In this document: positions 34,472 through 43,569 of the stretch, piece after piece | Layout: each line of letters starts with the position of its first letter | Position numbering within the stretch: position 1 is the first letter of the stretch | Assembly (NCBI GenBank): GCA_963747515.1 | Contig: CAVVFN010000003.1 | Location: forward strand, 62,001 to 126,000 | DNA from: Mariniphaga sp963747515 | Lineage (GTDB): Bacteria > Bacteroidota > Bacteroidia > Bacteroidales > Prolixibacteraceae | Length of the DNA: 64,000 nt | Reading direction: 5' to 3' | Program-made: the position numbers and the translations under genes | The notes under the pieces: generated by a model | Databases searched by the model: none | Seen by the model: the letters and a program-made list of their open reading frames with translations, nothing else | What the model was told of the DNA's origin: nothing

Positions 34472-34587
34472 TTGCAGGATTTTCCTTTTTTTTCATGTAA
34501 CTTCTCGTTGGATTTCCTTATTTATAATTCATGATATTGAATACAATTCAGTGAAGAGGGGGTTCATAATTAAGATCGGTTTATTTT

Positions 34588-35613
34588 ATGAAAGCATGGA
34601 TAATTGACCATATAACCAATCTGGAAGAAAATGATCATCCGTTAAAACAGGTAGAAATTCCCATACCTGTTCCGAGGGAAGGAGAGTTGCTGATAAGGGT
34701 AAAGGCATGTGGTGTTTGCCACACAGAAATCGATGAGATTGAAGGGAGGACACCTCCACCTGTATTTCCTGTAATTCCGGGGCACCAGGTGGTGGGCATT
34801 GTGGAAGAAGTTAAAGACAGAGCTTTATCGGCATCGGTTGGAAAAAGGGTAGGGGTGGCCTGGATATATTCTTCCTGCGGGAATTGTGAATATTGTATTT
34901 CGGGAAGAGAAAATCTTTGTGCTGAATTTTTGGCAACCGGCAGGGATGTAAATGGAGGTTATGCCGAATATATGGTTGTACCGGAAAAATTTGTTTATCC
35001 CATTCCTGAAGTGTTTTCTGATACAGAAGCTGCTCCGTTATTATGTGCCGGAGCCATTGGTTACCGTTCCCTAAAGTTGAGCAGAATACATGATGGACAG
35101 AATATAGGTCTCACAGGATTTGGTGCTTCTGCACACCTGGTGTTAAAGCTTATTAAGTACAGGTATTCTTCTTCCGGTATTTATGTGTTTGCACGTAATC
35201 CCAATGAAAGGGAGTTTGCCCTCAGGATGGGTGCTGACTGGGCAGGGGAACCCAACGAAAAGCCACCTGTATTGCTGGATTCAATTATTGATACTACACC
35301 GGCATGGAAACCCGTAATTTCGGCCCTGGAGTTTTTAAAACCAGGCGGCAGGTTAGTAATTAATGCCATCCGAAAAGAACATGGAGATCAGGAACAATTG
35401 CTTCATCTTGATTATTCACGACATTTATGGATGGAAAAAGAAATAAAAAGCGTTGCCAATATTACCGGCAGTGATATAAATGAATTTCTGCAAACTGCTG
35501 GTACTATTTCCTTAAAGCCTGAGGTGGAAGTATATCCATTTAATAATGCCAACATGGCAATTATGGATATCTACCAACGAAAGATTAAAGGAGCAAAGGT
35601 CTTGGTTATTTAA
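34588..35613 (+). CDS. Zinc-dependent alcohol dehydrogenase family protein
   Basis: A 341-residue medium-chain dehydrogenase/reductase. The catalytic zinc site is seen in ACGVCHTEID and in PVIPGHQVVGIVEEV, where the usual GHE is GHQ, as in the AdhA-type propanol-preferring branch. The structural zinc loop CGNCEYCISGRENLC is intact. The NAD(P)-binding core has GLTGFGASAHL, deviating from GxGxxG as in this branch. It should oxidise primary alcohols or reduce aldehydes. The stop overlaps by 4 bases the stop of the convergent YbaK gene. Confidence 0.88.
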   Translation: MKAWIIDHITNLEENDHPLKQVEIPIPVPREGELLIRVKACGVCHTEIDEIEGRTPPPVFPVIPGHQVVGIVEEVKDRALSASVGKRVGVAWIYSSCGNCEYCISGRENLCAEFLATGRDVNGGYAEYMVVPEKFVYPIPEVFSDTEAAPLLCAGAIGYRSLKLSRIHDGQNIGLTGFGASAHLVLKLIKYRYSSSGIYVFARNPNEREFALRMGADWAGEPNEKPPVLLDSIIDTTPAWKPVISALEFLKPGGRLVINAIRKEHGDQEQLLHLDYSRHLWMEKEIKSVANITGSDINEFLQTAGTISLKPEVEVYPFNNANMAIMDIYQRKIKGAKVLVI

Positions 35614-36122
35614 TAATCATCCTGCCATCGTTCAGATGTATCTCCAGGCACGGCTACTTCTTTCATTGAGAAAATCAGCACCTGCGGGTTTACCAGACGT
35701 TGAAAATCCTTATAGTTCATTTTAATTATTTCGGTATGGGAGCCGGCATTAAAGGCTATTTCATCATTTTGGGCAAGTATTTCGGCCACATATACATCCA
35801 TATCGTAAAGGTTACCGAAAGGGGGCATGGCCCCTACTTCACAATCGGGAAATATATATTTAAATTCGGCCTCTGTTGCCAGAGTGATGTCATCGCTACC
35901 CAGGTTTTCTTTTAACTGTTCAAAATTAACTTTATACGATGCAGGCAGCACACACATTATATGATTTCCTTCTCTGTTGATGATTACAGTTTTTGCAAAT
36001 TCTTTACCCGAAACATGAGCAGTTGCTGCCACCTCTTGTGCTGTGAATGCATTTGAATGCCTCACCGACACGTACTTGATGCCGTTCTCATCAAGATATT
36101 TGTTTAGTTTTTGTACTGTCAT
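35610..36122 (-). CDS. YbaK/ProX-type aminoacyl-tRNA deacylase
   Basis: About 170 residues from the ATG at 36122; the open frame extends to 36179, but the family begins with the TVQKLNKYLDENGIKY helix. The editing domain shows FTAQEVAATAHVSGKEFAKTV with the conserved Lys, IMCVLPASYKVNF and the loop VGAMPPFGNLYDMDVYV. Members hydrolyse mischarged Ala- or Cys-tRNA-Pro. A C-terminal extension of about 15 residues is present. Confidence 0.85.
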   Translation of the reverse strand: MTVQKLNKYLDENGIKYVSVRHSNAFTAQEVAATAHVSGKEFAKTVIINREGNHIMCVLPASYKVNFEQLKENLGSDDITLATEAEFKYIFPDCEVGAMPPFGNLYDMDVYVAEILAQNDEIAFNAGSHTEIIKMNYKDFQRLVNPQVLIFSMKEVAVPGDTSERWQDDY

Positions 36123-36666
36123 AGCATTGAATTTATAAACGAGGTTAAAAATTATTTTTTTCAAATATGATGTATTCATTTATGAATTAATTTTACTTTT
36201 TCTGTGAATAAAAGTTTCAAAAATAAGATGACTTTTTCAGAGATTTTATTAGGCTTCGAATATTAAACAAATACTAATCAGGAATTTCAGTCAATTCTAC
36301 TGCTAAATATTTCCTGTCTGGTTCTGATGTTGGGAATATTTGGGAGCGTGTGATTGAACCTTCCCCTCATTTCGACTGACCCCAAAAAAATGAGAATTCT
36401 CAATGTAATTCTCAGCTTGTTTTTAAGTAAAAATTACTCCTCCTGAAATATGTATGTGCAAAATATTTTCATTTATTGCCATTCTTTATTCTCACTTGGA
36501 AAATGGAAACAGAGACATGTAAAATTCTAATTGTTTTAGACCGGGGGCATGACAGTTCCTGTTATTTTGTAAATAAAAATTCACAAAATGCTATAAATAA
36601 AGGAAGTAAGAAGGATATTTTAATAAGAAAATGATTATTATTGTATATAAAAAACGGAAATTAATT
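36123..36666. other. Intergenic region
   Basis: About 540 bases without a gene. A hairpin (TGAGAATT at 36391-36398, AATTCTCA at 36407-36414) is followed on the minus strand by seven T, like a terminator, but no minus-strand gene lies upstream of it. The right end presumably carries the promoter of the DoxX gene. Confidence 0.45.
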
Positions 36667-38259
36667 ATGGACCGTATAATGAAAAAGCATTCAGTTTATG
36701 TCCTGACGGCATTAAGAATTTTGGTAGGCTGGCATTTTTTGTATGAAGGAATATCAAAGCTGGCTACGCCCGGATGGACGGCAGGGAATTACCTGGCGGG
36801 GACGACTTGGATTTTTTCCGATATTTTTCACAAAATTGCAAACTCTCCCGGATTGATGGAAGTTGTTGATTTTTTAAATGTATGGGGATTAATACTGATA
36901 GGACTTTCATTGTTTACCGGTTTACTTGTCCGGTGGGCATCTGTCGCTGGTGCACTGCTGCTGCTTCTATATTTTGTGGCTTATCCTCCTGTAACCGGAT
37001 ATACTTTTGGTACTGTTAATGAAGGCAGTTATCTGTGGGTAAATAAAACACTCATCGAGGCTTTTATCCTGTTAGTTTTTAGCATTCTGCCAGTTGATTT
37101 TTTCTATGGAATGGATCGGTTAATAAAGCACTGGAAGGAAGAAAAGGCACATGTACCTGTTCCTGATGCCAAGGAAGAAAAGACAATACTGCAGCGCCGT
37201 GAGTTGCTGCGTGATTTAATAAGTATTCCATTTCTTGGGGCATTTGCTTATGCTGTATATAAAAAACGCAAATGGGACAGCTATGAAGAAAAATTTCTGT
37301 CAGATACTCCTGATGCCAATACAGAGGCTACATTAAAAAGTTTTCAGTTTGCAGCACTGGATGATTTGAAAGGGCAGGTGCCGAAAGGGAAGATTGGGAA
37401 TTTGGAGATAAGCCGTGTGGTTATGGGTGGTAATCTTATAGGAGGCTGGGCTCATGCACGCGACATGATATATGCTTCCAAACTTGTAAAGGCTTATCAC
37501 ACTGACGAAAGGGTAATGATGACTTTGCAGCTTGCTGAAAAATGTGGAATTAATTCTATCATTACAAACCCTGCAATGATACGAATTATTAATAAATATT
37601 GGCATGAAACAGGAGGAAAGATAAAGTTTATATCCGATTGCGGCTATCAGGGAGATCTGTTGGAAGGGGCACGTATATCAGAAGAGGCAGGCGCTGCTGC
37701 TATGTATTGTCATGGAGGATATTCCGACAGATTGGTACAAAATGGGGAATATGAGAAGATTGGAAAAGCACTTGAGTTAATCCGCAGTTATGGAAAACCT
37801 GCAGGTATCGGAGCTCACCTTCTCGATACAGTACAAGGATGTGTTAGCCAGGGAATCAAACCTGATTTTTGGGTTAAAACCTTGCATCACCACAATTACT
37901 GGTCAGCCCAAGTCGATCCCGGACGGCAGTTAAGTGATGATCTGAAGTTGCAGTTTAGTGATAAGAATTACAATCCCGAGATAAAGCCTGGTATCCGTAA
38001 AGTAGCGAATATGTACTGCTATAATCCAATGGAAACTGTAGAATTTATGAACAGTTTAGAGGAACCCTGGATTGCTTTTAAAATATTGGCTGCAGGAGCT
38101 ATTCATCCTAATGAGGCATTCCGGTATGCTTTTGAAAATGGTGCTGATTTTATCTGTGTTGGCATGTACGATTTCCAGATAGTAGAGGATGTAAATATTG
38201 CACTGGAAACTTTACATTCAGGATTTTTGAACAGCAGGAAAAGGCGATGGAAGGCTTAA
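36667..38259 (+). CDS. DoxX-like membrane domain fused to a TIM-barrel/aldo-keto-reductase-like domain
   Basis: About 530 residues from the ATG at 36667; the frame is open from 36631. Residues about 10-155 have four TM helices of the DoxX family (ALRILVGWHFLYEGISKL, WGLILIGLSLFTGLLVRW). A linker contains RRELLRDLISIPFLGAFAY, which looks like a twin-arginine signal or a fifth TM helix. The C-terminal 320 residues resemble a soluble TIM barrel (ISRVVMGGNLIGGW, CGINSIITNPAM, KFISDCGYQGDLLEGA, IAFKILAAGAIHP), in the style of Bacteroidota proteins labelled aldo/keto-reductase-like. The function is unknown. The fusion suggests an exported oxidoreductase tethered to a membrane module. A terminator follows. 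Confidence 0.7.
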   Translation: MDRIMKKHSVYVLTALRILVGWHFLYEGISKLATPGWTAGNYLAGTTWIFSDIFHKIANSPGLMEVVDFLNVWGLILIGLSLFTGLLVRWASVAGALLLLLYFVAYPPVTGYTFGTVNEGSYLWVNKTLIEAFILLVFSILPVDFFYGMDRLIKHWKEEKAHVPVPDAKEEKTILQRRELLRDLISIPFLGAFAYAVYKKRKWDSYEEKFLSDTPDANTEATLKSFQFAALDDLKGQVPKGKIGNLEISRVVMGGNLIGGWAHARDMIYASKLVKAYHTDERVMMTLQLAEKCGINSIITNPAMIRIINKYWHETGGKIKFISDCGYQGDLLEGARISEEAGAAAMYCHGGYSDRLVQNGEYEKIGKALELIRSYGKPAGIGAHLLDTVQGCVSQGIKPDFWVKTLHHHNYWSAQVDPGRQLSDDLKLQFSDKNYNPEIKPGIRKVANMYCYNPMETVEFMNSLEEPWIAFKILAAGAIHPNEAFRYAFENGADFICVGMYDFQIVEDVNIALETLHSGFLNSRKRRWKA

Positions 38260-38281
38260 ATAACTTAGGGGTAACAAAACT

Positions 38282-38311
38282 AAAGCGCTAATATTTAAAA
38301 TATAGCGCTTT
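38282..38311. terminator. Hairpin between DoxX gene and tRNA-Leu
   Basis: AAAGCGCTA (38282-38290) pairs perfectly with TAGCGCTTT (38303-38311). It lies 23 bases after the DoxX-fusion stop and 24 bases beyond the 3' end of the minus-strand tRNA and could serve both. Confidence 0.65.
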
Positions 38312-38334
38312 AATACATTTTGTTTATTTTCATG

Positions 38335-38418
38335 TGCCCAGAACAGGACTCGAACCTGCACATCCAAGCGGATACTAGTCCCTGAAACTAGCGCGTCTAC
38401 CAATTCCGCCATCTGGGC
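38335..38418 (-). tRNA. tRNA-Leu (anticodon CAG)
   Basis: 84 bases fold as a class II tRNA. The acceptor stem is GCCCAGA with TCTGGGC and discriminator A. The D arm has GGCGGAATTGGTAGACGC, the anticodon stem CTAGT/ACTAG has a TTCAGGG loop, and the variable arm is extended. The T arm has GCAGGTTCGAGTCCTGT. The 3' CCA is not encoded. It reads CUG codons. Confidence 0.96.
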
Positions 38419-38515
38419 ATTCAGATAAAGAACATTTTGAAGCTGTTCTGCTTCAAAATAGCGGTGCAAATATATAAAAAAACGATTCTGAAGGTGATTA
38501 TTTTTCCTGTTTTTT

Positions 38516-38986
38516 TTATTGCATGCGTATTTGTTCTCCCACAGTATGCTTCTCACAATAATTACACCGGAGTGCAATGGGAGAATTGTCTACAACTTTA
38601 AATCGTGTGGTAATGGTTTCATTATTGGTAATGCATTTGGGATTAAAACATTTAACGATACCAATTATTTCCTCGGGAATTTCCACTACCTTTTTTTCAA
38701 TCACTTCATAATCCCGGATAATATTGAGTTTGGCATGAGGAGCAACAAGAGCGATTTTATTGATTTCATCGTTTTCAAAAAATTTATCGGAAACCTTGAT
38801 AATAGCTTTGCTTCCAAGTTTTTCGCTTTCAAGGTTGGTGCCAAAGGTTATTTGATTTTCTATATTATCAAGTCCCAGAATTTTTATAACCTTGAATAAG
38901 TATTGTGCCGGAATATGGTCGATAACGGTTCCATCCTTAATGGCACTTACTTTTAGCTTCAGTTTTTTCTTGATATTGTCATTCAT
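38516..38986 (-). CDS. pyrI: Aspartate carbamoyltransferase regulatory subunit
   Basis: A 156-residue PyrI. The N-terminal nucleotide-binding domain has VSAIKDGTVIDHIPAQYLFKV with the conserved AIxxGTVIDHI signature, and the C-terminal zinc domain has the four cysteines in CFNPKC and LRCNYC. It binds CTP and ATP and imposes feedback control on PyrB. It follows pyrB after 7 bases in the same operon. Confidence 0.95.
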   Translation of the reverse strand: MNDNIKKKLKLKVSAIKDGTVIDHIPAQYLFKVIKILGLDNIENQITFGTNLESEKLGSKAIIKVSDKFFENDEINKIALVAPHAKLNIIRDYEVIEKKVVEIPEEIIGIVKCFNPKCITNNETITTRFKVVDNSPIALRCNYCEKHTVGEQIRMQ

Positions 38987-38993
38987 GATGCTA

Positions 38994-39902
38994 TTATTTG
39001 AGGTTCATAATATGTGAAATGATAGCTTCCCGGGCAAAAATTCCATTTCGTGCCTGATCGAAGTAATACGCTTTTTTATTTTTATCAACATCGGTATGAA
39101 TTTCATTTACACGAGGAAGGGGATGAAGAATCTTCAGATTTGATTTGGTTTTAGCCAGCATATTATTTCGAAGGATGTAAACATTTTTTACCTGTTCATA
39201 TTCCATTGGATCGGAAAAACGTTCTTTTTGAACCCTGGTCATATAAATGATATCGGCTTCACTTATAATTTCTGTGAATTCCCTGTGTTCGAAGTACCGG
39301 ATGTTTTTTTTACGGAGGAAAATTTTGTATTCATTAGGCATTTGCAGTTCTGGTGGGGCAATGAAATTAAAAATCGGATTTTCAAATTCCGACATAGCCA
39401 TGAGTAGTGAATGAACGGTGCGCCCGTACTTCAAATCGCCAACTAAAAAGATGTTTAGATTGTTAAGGGAACCCTGGGTTTTTAATATGGAATACATATC
39501 AAGCAGGGTTTGTGAAGGATGTTGGTTGGCTCCGTCACCGGCATTTATAACAGGTACGGGTGATACTTCTGCTGCATATCTTGCTGCCCCTTCCATCGGG
39601 TGACGCATTACAATTAAGTCAGCATAATTGCTTACCATTTTAATGGTATCGTGTAAGGTTTCACCCTTGGAGGTGCTGGAGCTTCCCGGATCGGCAATGC
39701 CAATGATTCTTCCTCCAAGTCTGCTAATCGCCGTTTCGAAACTTAATCGGGTACGGGTGGAGGGTTCAAAAAAAAGCGATGCAACTACTTTTCCCTGCAA
39801 TAAATCCTGGTTGGGATTTGCCTCAAACTCTGCAGCTAACTGCATAATCTTCAGGTAATCATCCTTGGAATAATCGGTAATTGAAATTAAATCTCGTTTC
39901 AT
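38994..39902 (-). CDS. pyrB: Aspartate carbamoyltransferase catalytic subunit
   Basis: A 302-residue PyrB making carbamoyl-aspartate in pyrimidine synthesis. The carbamoyl phosphate site FFEPSTRTRLSFETA is intact, along with DGANQHPSQTLLDMY, VGDLKYGRTVHSL and HPLPRVNEI. With PyrI it forms the dodecameric, allosterically regulated enzyme. An intrinsic terminator sits only 36 bases upstream of the ATG, so expression may be governed by attenuation (see the leader/ncRNA entry). Confidence 0.97.
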   Translation of the reverse strand: MKRDLISITDYSKDDYLKIMQLAAEFEANPNQDLLQGKVVASLFFEPSTRTRLSFETAISRLGGRIIGIADPGSSSTSKGETLHDTIKMVSNYADLIVMRHPMEGAARYAAEVSPVPVINAGDGANQHPSQTLLDMYSILKTQGSLNNLNIFLVGDLKYGRTVHSLLMAMSEFENPIFNFIAPPELQMPNEYKIFLRKKNIRYFEHREFTEIISEADIIYMTRVQKERFSDPMEYEQVKNVYILRNNMLAKTKSNLKILHPLPRVNEIHTDVDKNKKAYYFDQARNGIFAREAIISHIMNLK

Positions 39903-39937
39903 TGCTGTATATATTGAAATCTATTTTTAATGAAATC

Positions 39938-39976
39938 AAAAAAAAACCAATATTTTTATTAAAAAAATATTGGTTT
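39938..39976 (-). terminator. Terminator/attenuator just upstream of pyrB
   Basis: Bases 39944-39957 and 39963-39976 form a perfect 14-bp stem; on the minus strand a run of six T follows. It lies between the structured upstream RNA and pyrB. Confidence 0.85.
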
Positions 39977-40141
39977 CTAAGGCTTGTTATTGCCTGATCC
40001 GGCATGGCCAATAAATCTTTATATGTTCTTTCGGAGATTTGTTGTAATGACCCCATTGGAAACCGGGATAGAAGAATGTTACTGCAGCAGCAGGTCATTT
40101 TGTGGGAATCAGATAGATATTTAATAAGTTGACATCCAATC
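39938..40141 (-). ncRNA. Structured leader RNA or independent small RNA before pyrBI
   Basis: About 200 bases lie between a consensus -7 box (TACATTTG on the minus strand) and the terminator/attenuator. The RNA can form AATGACC/GGTCATT enclosing about 35 bases, and a TGCC-GGATCA-GGCA hairpin inside a TTAT/ATAA stem. A 94-codon frame across it runs through the terminator and looks non-coding. Either it is an attenuated pyrBI leader or a free RNA; its length is near that of 6S RNA, but I could not show the 6S bubble. Confidence 0.5.
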
Positions 40142-40147
40142 ATAATT

Positions 40148-40155
40148 CAAATGTA
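40148..40155 (-). promoter_or_regulatory. -7 box upstream of the pyrB leader/ncRNA
   Basis: On the minus strand the sequence reads TACATTTG, a perfect TAnnTTTG match. A T-rich stretch replaces a clear -33 TTTG. Confidence 0.5.
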
Positions 40156-40221
40156 ACAGGATTAATGAAAAGTAAAATTACAACATAAAGTAATTTATCA
40201 CCTTTTTATTAACAGCTGAAT

Positions 40222-40830
40222 TTATTCTATCTTTTTCTTCTTAAGTTGAATTCCTTGAAAGGTGTTAAACAATCTGATGATTCGTTCTTCTTCGGACCTT
40301 CGAATTGAGAATTCCAATTCGCAGTCCTGTTCAAAACGGGTAGAAATTAAATTCAGATTTTCCTGTTTTACTATTAGCATCACATTGTTCATTTCGGTAT
40401 ATGTATATTTCAACAAGAAGTTTTCTTCTATTATCTTAGTTTCTACATTTGCATTTTGAAGGGCATTGGCTGCTGCAGTCCTGTAGGCATTTATTAATCC
40501 ACCTGTACCTAGAAGTGTGCCTCCGAAATAGCGAACTACAATCAGAAATACATTGGTGACATCGAAATTCAACAACTGACCAAGGATAGGTTTGCCTGCA
40601 GTGGAAGAAGGTTCGCCGTCATCATATGTGCGTGTTAATGGTTCTTCTGTCCCCAGGCGCCAGGCATAGCAATGATGCCTGGCACTATGGTGTTCCTTTT
40701 TTATCCGGTTCAGAATTTTTTTGATTTCTTCTTCTGACGTAACAGGGAAAGCATAAGCGATAAATTTACTTCCTTTATCTTTAAAAAATCCTTCACTGCC
40801 TGAAGATAAAGTTTTGTAGGTGTCTCTCAT
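40222..40830 (-). CDS. YigZ/IMPACT family protein
   Basis: About 202 residues from the ATG at 40830; the open frame reaches 40875. The N-terminal UPF0029/Impact domain has the family marks KGSKFIAYAFPV, HHSARHHCYAWRL, YDDGEPSSTAGKPIL and VVRYFGGTLLGTGGLINAY. A C-terminal ferredoxin-like DUF1949 domain follows. Members are cytoplasmic and thought to act around translation or tRNA editing; the reaction is not settled. It is convergently or tandemly placed before the pyr leader on the same strand. Confidence 0.92.
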   Translation of the reverse strand: MRDTYKTLSSGSEGFFKDKGSKFIAYAFPVTSEEEIKKILNRIKKEHHSARHHCYAWRLGTEEPLTRTYDDGEPSSTAGKPILGQLLNFDVTNVFLIVVRYFGGTLLGTGGLINAYRTAAANALQNANVETKIIEENFLLKYTYTEMNNVMLIVKQENLNLISTRFEQDCELEFSIRRSEEERIIRLFNTFQGIQLKKKKIE

Positions 40831-40918
40831 TTTTATAATGTTTTTCCAGCCCAAATATAGGAGAAGGAACTGCATGTATTTATAAACTTCCTGAGAATAT
40901 TTCTACATCCTGACAATA

Positions 40919-41776
40919 TTATAATAAAATGAACAGACTGATAAAAGCTAAAAATAATCCCAAAAGATTAATCCTGTTTATTTGTTCCCGGAATATGAAT
41001 TTACCGGCCAATGCGGAAAAGATTACAATGAGCACATTATTTAAAGCAAATACAAGGGAACTGTCAATTGAGCTGTTATTTAATGCCTTAATAAAATAGT
41101 AAAGCGAACCAAAATTAGCTATACCTAATAAAGTTCCTAGTGCCAGAGTTTTTATTTCAAACTGAACGTTCAGTTTAATTCGTTGTATCGCAGTGGCGAT
41201 TAAACCGCAGGTAAAAGCAGTAATAAAAACAGAAGTAGTAAAGGCAGAAACATCGCTGTTGTGAAGGTAAATTGCCTGAATATATTTAATTAACAAATCG
41301 GTGAATCCACCTCCTACAAAAATCAATATGGGCAGGAAAAACGAAATTCTGTTGATTTTTTTTACATCTTTCTTATAAACAGTGAACAATACAGCAATGA
41401 AGGCAGTGAATAAACCCACGTATTTAATAAATGAGACTGTTTCATTAAACCAGAAAAGGGAAAAGAAAACCGGAAAAACCAGTGACAGCTTGCTTGCCAG
41501 TGTGGTAATGGTTATTCCTGTTGTTTTGACAGATATTCCTATGAGATAAAACATCAGGATAAATAAAATGCCAAGACTTATGGAATAAATAATCCAGTTG
41601 TTTTCATAGAAGATGGGCTGAAGGTCCCGGTTCATAAGAAAAATTAGTCCAAGAATGCTGGCTGTGAGGTAATTAATAGTAATCAGTGGAGTGAGTTTAA
41701 CAGAAAATTTTTCTGCAAGTTTAAAGACAATAAAAAGAGCAGTTGAAGAAAAAATGCTGGCAAGAAGAAAAATCAT
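40919..41776 (-). CDS. EamA/DMT family transporter
   Basis: About 285 residues with ten TM helices in two EamA repeats; family marks include LFWFNETVSFIKYVGLFTAF and, near the end, the second-repeat AGKFIFREQINRINLLGLF. It should export or import a small metabolite, unspecified. The open frame reaches 41833, but the dnaA terminator hairpin (41811-41830) lies inside that extension. So the real start is most likely the ATG at 41776, which begins directly with the first helix. Confidence 0.85.
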   Translation of the reverse strand: MIFLLASIFSSTALFIVFKLAEKFSVKLTPLITINYLTASILGLIFLMNRDLQPIFYENNWIIYSISLGILFILMFYLIGISVKTTGITITTLASKLSLVFPVFFSLFWFNETVSFIKYVGLFTAFIAVLFTVYKKDVKKINRISFFLPILIFVGGGFTDLLIKYIQAIYLHNSDVSAFTTSVFITAFTCGLIATAIQRIKLNVQFEIKTLALGTLLGIANFGSLYYFIKALNNSSIDSSLVFALNNVLIVIFSALAGKFIFREQINRINLLGLFLAFISLFILL

Positions 41777-41804
41777 CTGGAAAATGAAATGAAGTGGCAC
41801 AGAA

Positions 41805-41831
41805 AAATAAAACCAGGTTTTTGCCTGGTTC
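41805..41831 (-). terminator. dnaA terminator
   Basis: AACCAGG (41811-41817) and CCTGGTT (41824-41830) form a 7-bp stem with a CAAAAA loop on the minus strand, followed by TTTTATTTTT. It lies 8 bases after the dnaA stop. Confidence 0.75.
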
Positions 41832-41838
41832 AAAAAGG

Positions 41839-43284
41839 TTACATGGTTAATTTTTTTTCAATATCTTCCATATATTGTCTGAAATTTTTATCTGTATCTT
41901 TCAGGTTCGTTACTGTTTTGCAAGCATGAAGAACAGTAGCATGATCTTTATTCCCAATTTGTGCTCCAATACTGGCAAGTGAATATTTTGTCAGTGTTTT
42001 GGAGAAATACATGGTAATTTGCCTTGCCTGTACAATTTCTCGTTTTCGGGTTTTAGTCTGTATTGATTCAACAGGCATATTAAAATAATCGCAAACCACT
42101 TTTGAAATGTATTCAATTGAAAGTTCCCTTCTTGAGTTTTGTACAAGTTTATTGATAAGTTTTGCAGTCAGATCAAGTGTAATTTCGCGTTTGTTGAGCA
42201 TCGATTGTGCCAGTAAAGAAACCAGAGCACCTTCAAGTTCACGGACATTATTTGTAACATGCGAAGCAATGTATTCAATTACCTCATCGGAGAGAATGAT
42301 TCCATCGGTATATACCTTACGGCGCAGAATCTCCATTCTGGTTTCAAAGTCGGGAGTCTGAAGATCAGCTGTCAAGCCCCACTTAAATCTTGAAAGCAGC
42401 CTTTGTTCCATGCCCTTTAGTTCAATGGGAGGTTTGTCAGAGGTTAAAATCAGCTGTTTTCCAGTTTGGTGGAGGTGATTAAATATATGAAAAAAGGTCT
42501 CCTGGGTTTTTTCCTTACCCGCAAATTCATGCACATCGTCAAGAATAAGGACATCTATCATTTGATAAAAGTGAAGAAAGTCATTCCGGTTGTTGTTGCG
42601 TGTCGCTTCCGTAAATTGAGTCTGGAACTTATTGGCATTTACATAAAGCACTACTTTATTGGGTAAATGTTCTTTTACTTCAATACCGATTGCTTGGGCA
42701 AGATGTGTTTTTCCAAGTCCTGAGTTGCCATAAATCATTAGTGGATTAAATGCAGTACCTCCCGGATTACGGGCTACTGCATACCCGGCACTTCGGGCCA
42801 GCCGGTTGCAGTCACCTTCAACAAAGTTCTCAAAAGAATTATCCGGTTTAAGTTGGGGATCTACCTGTAGCTTTTGAATTCCAGGGATAATAAATGGATT
42901 TTTAATTGAATTCTTTTCATCTGTTTTTAAAGGAATGGTCAAGGGCTGATTGATTATTTTAGTACCGCTGTTGGTAGGATAGCTTACAGTATAGGGTGAA
43001 CCGTTAGGGTCCTGGTGTCCACTGTTAACCGGCCCCATAACTACATTGTATTCAAGCTTTGCTCCGGGGCCCAATACCATACGAAGTGTTTTTCGAAGAA
43101 TATCAATAAATTGTTCCTCCAGATATTCGTAAAAAAAAGCACTGGGTACCTGAATAGTTAATACTTTATTGGCCATTTTTACCGGGACTATAGGTTCAAA
43201 CCAGGTTTTAAAGCTACTACCTGGCACATTATCCCTGATAATGTCGAGGCATTTTTCCCATGCAGTCAGATGTTCGCTGTTCAT
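41839..43284 (-). CDS. dnaA: Chromosomal replication initiator protein DnaA
   Basis: A 481-residue DnaA. Domain I (about 1-90) includes WEKCLDIIRDNVPGSSFKTWF. The AAA+ core (about 150-370) has the Walker A GNSGLGKTHLAQ, Walker B DVLILDDVHEF and the arginine finger region RLLSRFKWGL. Domain IV (about 385-481) binds DnaA boxes and shows VCDYFNMPVESIQTKTRKREIV and the signature GNKDHATVLHACKTV. No dnaN, gyrB or rpmH lies nearby, as is common in Bacteroidota. The AT-rich 285 bases upstream show only one near DnaA box (TTTGGATAAC), so I do not call an origin. Confidence 0.98.
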   Translation of the reverse strand: MNSEHLTAWEKCLDIIRDNVPGSSFKTWFEPIVPVKMANKVLTIQVPSAFFYEYLEEQFIDILRKTLRMVLGPGAKLEYNVVMGPVNSGHQDPNGSPYTVSYPTNSGTKIINQPLTIPLKTDEKNSIKNPFIIPGIQKLQVDPQLKPDNSFENFVEGDCNRLARSAGYAVARNPGGTAFNPLMIYGNSGLGKTHLAQAIGIEVKEHLPNKVVLYVNANKFQTQFTEATRNNNRNDFLHFYQMIDVLILDDVHEFAGKEKTQETFFHIFNHLHQTGKQLILTSDKPPIELKGMEQRLLSRFKWGLTADLQTPDFETRMEILRRKVYTDGIILSDEVIEYIASHVTNNVRELEGALVSLLAQSMLNKREITLDLTAKLINKLVQNSRRELSIEYISKVVCDYFNMPVESIQTKTRKREIVQARQITMYFSKTLTKYSLASIGAQIGNKDHATVLHACKTVTNLKDTDKNFRQYMEDIEKKLTM

Positions 43285-43569
43285 TTAATCTCGTCGGATT
43301 TTGAGGTTTTACAAAATTCCCTTTTTAATTCCCGAAAGCAAAAATTGCGAAAAAAAAGTTTAAAAAAAAATAGATTCCCTGTTGTTGAATTTGAAAATCG
43401 TTTATTGGTTTCTTTATGAGGGGGTTAAAATTTATTATTTTTTTTATTTTTTTAACACATTGGGTATCAATGGTGTAATCTTAACTTTTTGATTAATAAC
43501 AGGCTATCTGGTAGGTAGTGATAGGTTTTCTATTTGGATAACTAAAAATTATTAACAATGACAGGTTAA

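Noticed and set aside
39859..40143. A 94-codon frame over the pyrB leader
   Set aside because: Its second half is the translation of the terminator hairpin and the pyrB upstream region; the Cys-rich start has no family match.
43285..43569. Replication origin upstream of dnaA
   Set aside because: AT-rich, but only one imperfect DnaA box; a perfect TTATCCACA at 34209 is isolated inside a gene. Skew analysis of the whole chromosome would be needed.
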